The translations under genes and the position numbers were made by a program. From Strongylocentrotus purpuratus (taxonomy: Eukaryota; Echinodermata; Echinoidea; Camarodonta; Strongylocentrotidae): a DNA stretch of 64,000 bases. The stretch spans positions 6,120,519 to 6,184,518 of the forward strand of contig NW_022145613.1 of NCBI RefSeq assembly GCF_000002235.5. The letters run 5' to 3'. Under the pieces are notes generated by a model that had not been told where the DNA came from, searched no databases, and saw only the letters and a program-made list of their open reading frames with translations. Within the stretch, counting starts at the first letter, position 1; every line of letters starts with the position of its first letter. Positions 61,597 through 64,000 of this stretch are shown here, one piece after another.

Positions 61597-62614
61597 TTCT
61601 TGTTCTTTCAGTGAAAGACATTATTCAGTCATTCGCAAACAAAGCCACTCAATGAATTCGCTAAAAATATATTAAAATGATGCTATTTATATCTCTTCCA
61701 TACCCTCCCGAATAAAATATTTAAAAACTAGTTTGAACAGAAAATTAGGAAAACTGCAATCATGTGGCCGAGCGGATAATTTCTTAAAAATGAATAACTG
61801 GCTGGCTTCCTTCTTGTGGCGGTCACGAAATGGTTAACTTGCCCCCTGATTGGTCGGGGAAATGGGGAATTGTTTGGTCAGTAACGTGATTTTGGCATGC
61901 ATGATTCTACCGCCCTGGGATTTTAATATTTTTCATCTCATTCTCCCCAATTCAAGCAGAATTTGATACGACTGTGTACTTCTCGACCTAATATTGCACA
62001 CAGGTCTCCCCCCCTTTTTTATTGTTTTTCTTTCTTTTTCTTCTCGGTGTTGTGCGAAGGGAGTGTTGATCGACTACACGTCCGATCACGTCGAAAAGTC
62101 ACGCGATGTCGACAGATTTTTATTCGACAATCGTATCACTAATTTTTTCCTCATACCTCGTCTCTTCCCTCTTCTCTTTCATACAAACCGCAGTAAACCG
62201 GCGCGATTTACCGCGGCATATAATTATGTGAACGCGCCTTCGTTTTTCCCGTTTTCTAGCAGCATCAGACGATTTCTTTATTCACTCTACAGTGAATATA
62301 CAAATTCAATACCTTGATTATTTTTCTGTAAAAAAAAAATATTTAAAAAAAGTGTCATTCGCCATTTCTTGAATATGACATATCAAAGTAATGAACGCCA
62401 TTGAGTTAACACGTCACTCCATTGCCTCTCCAAATCTGACTTAGATACTGCTAAGTTGAATAAATATCGGAAATTTCCAATCGTCATAATGAATCAAGCT
62501 ATAAAAACACTCTTCCACCTTGTCCACTGTCCACGGAAAGCAAAGGAGCGGATGGAAATGTGATTCAAAGCCAAATCTATTCTTCATTTTTGTCGCTGAT
62601 TTCCTTTTCGTTCA

Positions 62615-62616
<2 letters not shown>

Positions 62617-62663
<47 letters not shown>

Positions 62664-62713
62664 CCTCCCTCCCTCTCTCTTTCTGTCTCTCTCTTCCACT
62701 CTCTCTTTCTTTC
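62617..62713. repeat. (TC)n/(CCCT)n microsatellite
   Basis: About 20 TC units, then CCCT units, 220 bases before exon 2. Confidence 0.95.
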
Positions 62714-62929
62714 GTTTTCTCTGTATTCATCACTATTCATCGTCTTTCAGTACTCAGGAAAGCAAATCCCCGGGTTGGGATCCGTTGACATTTAAGCAAA
62801 CACTTTATCAAATTATGTTTCGCCCTGTAAGCAAATTGCCTACTCTAATCCAGCGAAAGTGCTGGAAATGACGATCTTTAACACATACGGTTATTTCTCT
62901 CTTTTCTTCCTTTTTTCTACTCTACTTAG

Positions 62930-63079
62930 ATCGGAGCAAACATCTTATTGTATTTGTGTGCCATCATCTTGGGTTGTGTGTGTTACCTTGTATCCGATAA
63001 GCAGCATCGTATGGCTTTCCTGGAGACCAACGAGTCCCTCAAGACCAAGCTCACCATCCAGGAACAGGCCGCACAACAG
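62930..63079 (+). CDS. ADCY3: Membrane adenylyl cyclase, type 3-like, coding exon 2
   Basis: Fifty codons between TACTTAG|ATC and CAACAG|GTGAGT, both phase 0, so it joins exon 1 in frame. It gives residues 224-273. IGANILLYLCAIILGCVCYL is the sixth helix of the first membrane domain; next comes the charged DKQHRMAFLE and the start of the linker helix, ending QEQAAQQ. In ADCY3 the same order occurs just before the first catalytic (C1) domain, and the DRKHRKAFLEA-type sequence there is its close match. There is no ATG near its start and another frame is open across it, so it is easy to miss. The C1 domain exons should follow beyond the window. Confidence 0.9.
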
Positions 63080-64000
63080 GTGAGTACCGTATGACTGTGG
63101 TCTTTGAGAGAGTCTTCAAAGCCCTGTGTTGCCATTAAAGGCGCATCGGTCATAGGTGTGGTCTTCAAAGCTACTCATGACCTTTGGGTTGTACTGTATA
63201 GGGGGCACGGGTTCCACTGAAATCTTTATTAAGAGTTCTCTCTAAATTTGAAAGTCTTATTTTTAAATCTTAAAGTCTTACTTTTAAATCTAACAGAGAC
63301 TGATATTAGTGACGAACCCTTTGGGATTTAAAATAAGTCTAAGCTAAGACTTGAAATTTTAAGTCCCTGAAAAGGTTTAAAATTTAAGTCAATTGGATTT
63401 ATATTTCAAGTCTTTTAATATTTATTTTAAACCTTTCTTGGATTCATTTCAAAAATAAATCTAAGCTAAGACTTAAAATTTTAAGTCCCTGAAAGATTTA
63501 AAGTTTAAGTCAATTGTATTTATATTTCAAGTCTTTTAGATTTACTGGTCTAGCTAAGCCATTAGAACCATTTGGTAAAACTTCCAACCAATTGAACGGC
63601 AACAACACTTCAATACTGGTACGTCTGTATTATCAATGTAAAGGCATCGGTAATAAGTAGACTTATACATAATTTAATTAATCGAATTTTTTTTCATATA
63701 CTTGTATTTTATTGAAATTATTTTAGTTCATAGTTAATGTTTCCCTTATTCATGTTTAATTAAATGGAATTCATACGAAGTAGCGAAATGTCCTAATAAC
63801 TTGTAATTTATATTTGTAGTATTTTCGAAATGAATTGCATATACCTAAATCATCAGTAATTAAGAAATATGCTGTAAATTCAAAAAAATTGTTAAAAAAA
63901 CATAGATCTGCACGCACCCCATATTCAATATGCAAATTAATTGGTGTCAGCTGGTTCAACTGGAAATATGCCAACAGTCAGTCATCAACAGGTGCAACTG
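63080..64000 (+). other. Adenylyl cyclase intron 2, partial
   Basis: Begins GTGAGT and runs off the window. Contains the internal repeat at 63332-63545; no further exon seen. Confidence 0.8.
63332..63545. repeat. Direct repeat of about 128-base period in intron 2
   Basis: TCTAAGCTAAGACTT(G/A)AAATTTTAAGTCCCTGAAA and GTCAATTG(G/T)ATTTATATTTCAAGTCTTTTA occur twice. Related AGTCTTA(T/C)TTTTAAATCT occurs twice upstream at 63255-63290, suggesting an inverted relation too. Confidence 0.85.

Larger units (their letters stand above)
56044..62929 (+). other. Adenylyl cyclase intron 1 (6,886 bases)
   Basis: Starts GTAAGC and ends in a pyrimidine-rich tract with TACTTAG. Holds a truncated SINE, an inverted-repeat element, (TC)n tracts, poly-C runs (59928, 61134), a pair of direct repeats and a CpG-bearing stretch at 61830-62320. 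Frames of 135, 105 and 107 codons within it have no recognised domain. Confidence 0.88.

Overview
This window looks like nuclear DNA from a marine invertebrate animal. It is AT-rich and gene-poor, with a spliced gene and a long intron, and it is full of (GA)n/(TC)n microsatellites, long poly-G/poly-C tracts, small inverted-repeat transposons, a tRNA-derived SINE and an esterase/PHD/endonuclease/RT LINE. That repeat mix fits an echinoderm such as a sea urchin. The assignment is inference; no diagnostic sequence proves it.

Layout. At 1-4150, minus strand, lies a nearly complete LINE. Its long ORF2 (PHD finger, APE-type endonuclease, reverse transcriptase, all key motifs present) is preceded by the C-terminal part of an SGNH-esterase ORF1. 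From about 4.2 to 54.4 kb I can support no host gene, only repeats: a hAT-like element with a perfect 8-bp target duplication and internal poly-G units (30926-31553) and a truncated relative (5659-6044); two copies of a TTAA-flanked inverted-repeat element (7189-7554, 46863-47236); a hairpin-like inverted-repeat element (54470-54576) with a solo arm at 7556; a palindromic family at about 23.9, 35.4 and 38.3 kb; several local tandem duplications (14.3, 25.0, 27.7-28.5, 33.9-34.9 and 47.9-48.5 kb); and telomere-like CCCTAA-rich DNA around an (ATT)n tract (40.9-41.3 kb). Two short CpG-containing stretches ending in good splice-donor sequences (about 10.3-10.7 and 50.3-51.0 kb) could be non-coding first exons, but this is unproven.

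The one host gene I can identify starts at 55375 on the + strand. It is the 5' part of a membrane adenylyl cyclase most like vertebrate type 3 (ADCY3). Exon 1 (55375-56043) encodes the cytosolic N-terminus and five of the six helices of the first membrane domain. Exon 2 (62930-63079) encodes the sixth helix and the start of the linker helix leading to the first catalytic domain. The catalytic domains lie beyond the right edge. The 6.9-kb intron between them holds a 5'-truncated SINE, an inverted-repeat element, microsatellites and a pair of ~220-bp direct repeats. Most other open frames are chance or low-complexity products of (GA)n, (ATC)n, poly-G or pyrimidine-rich DNA.
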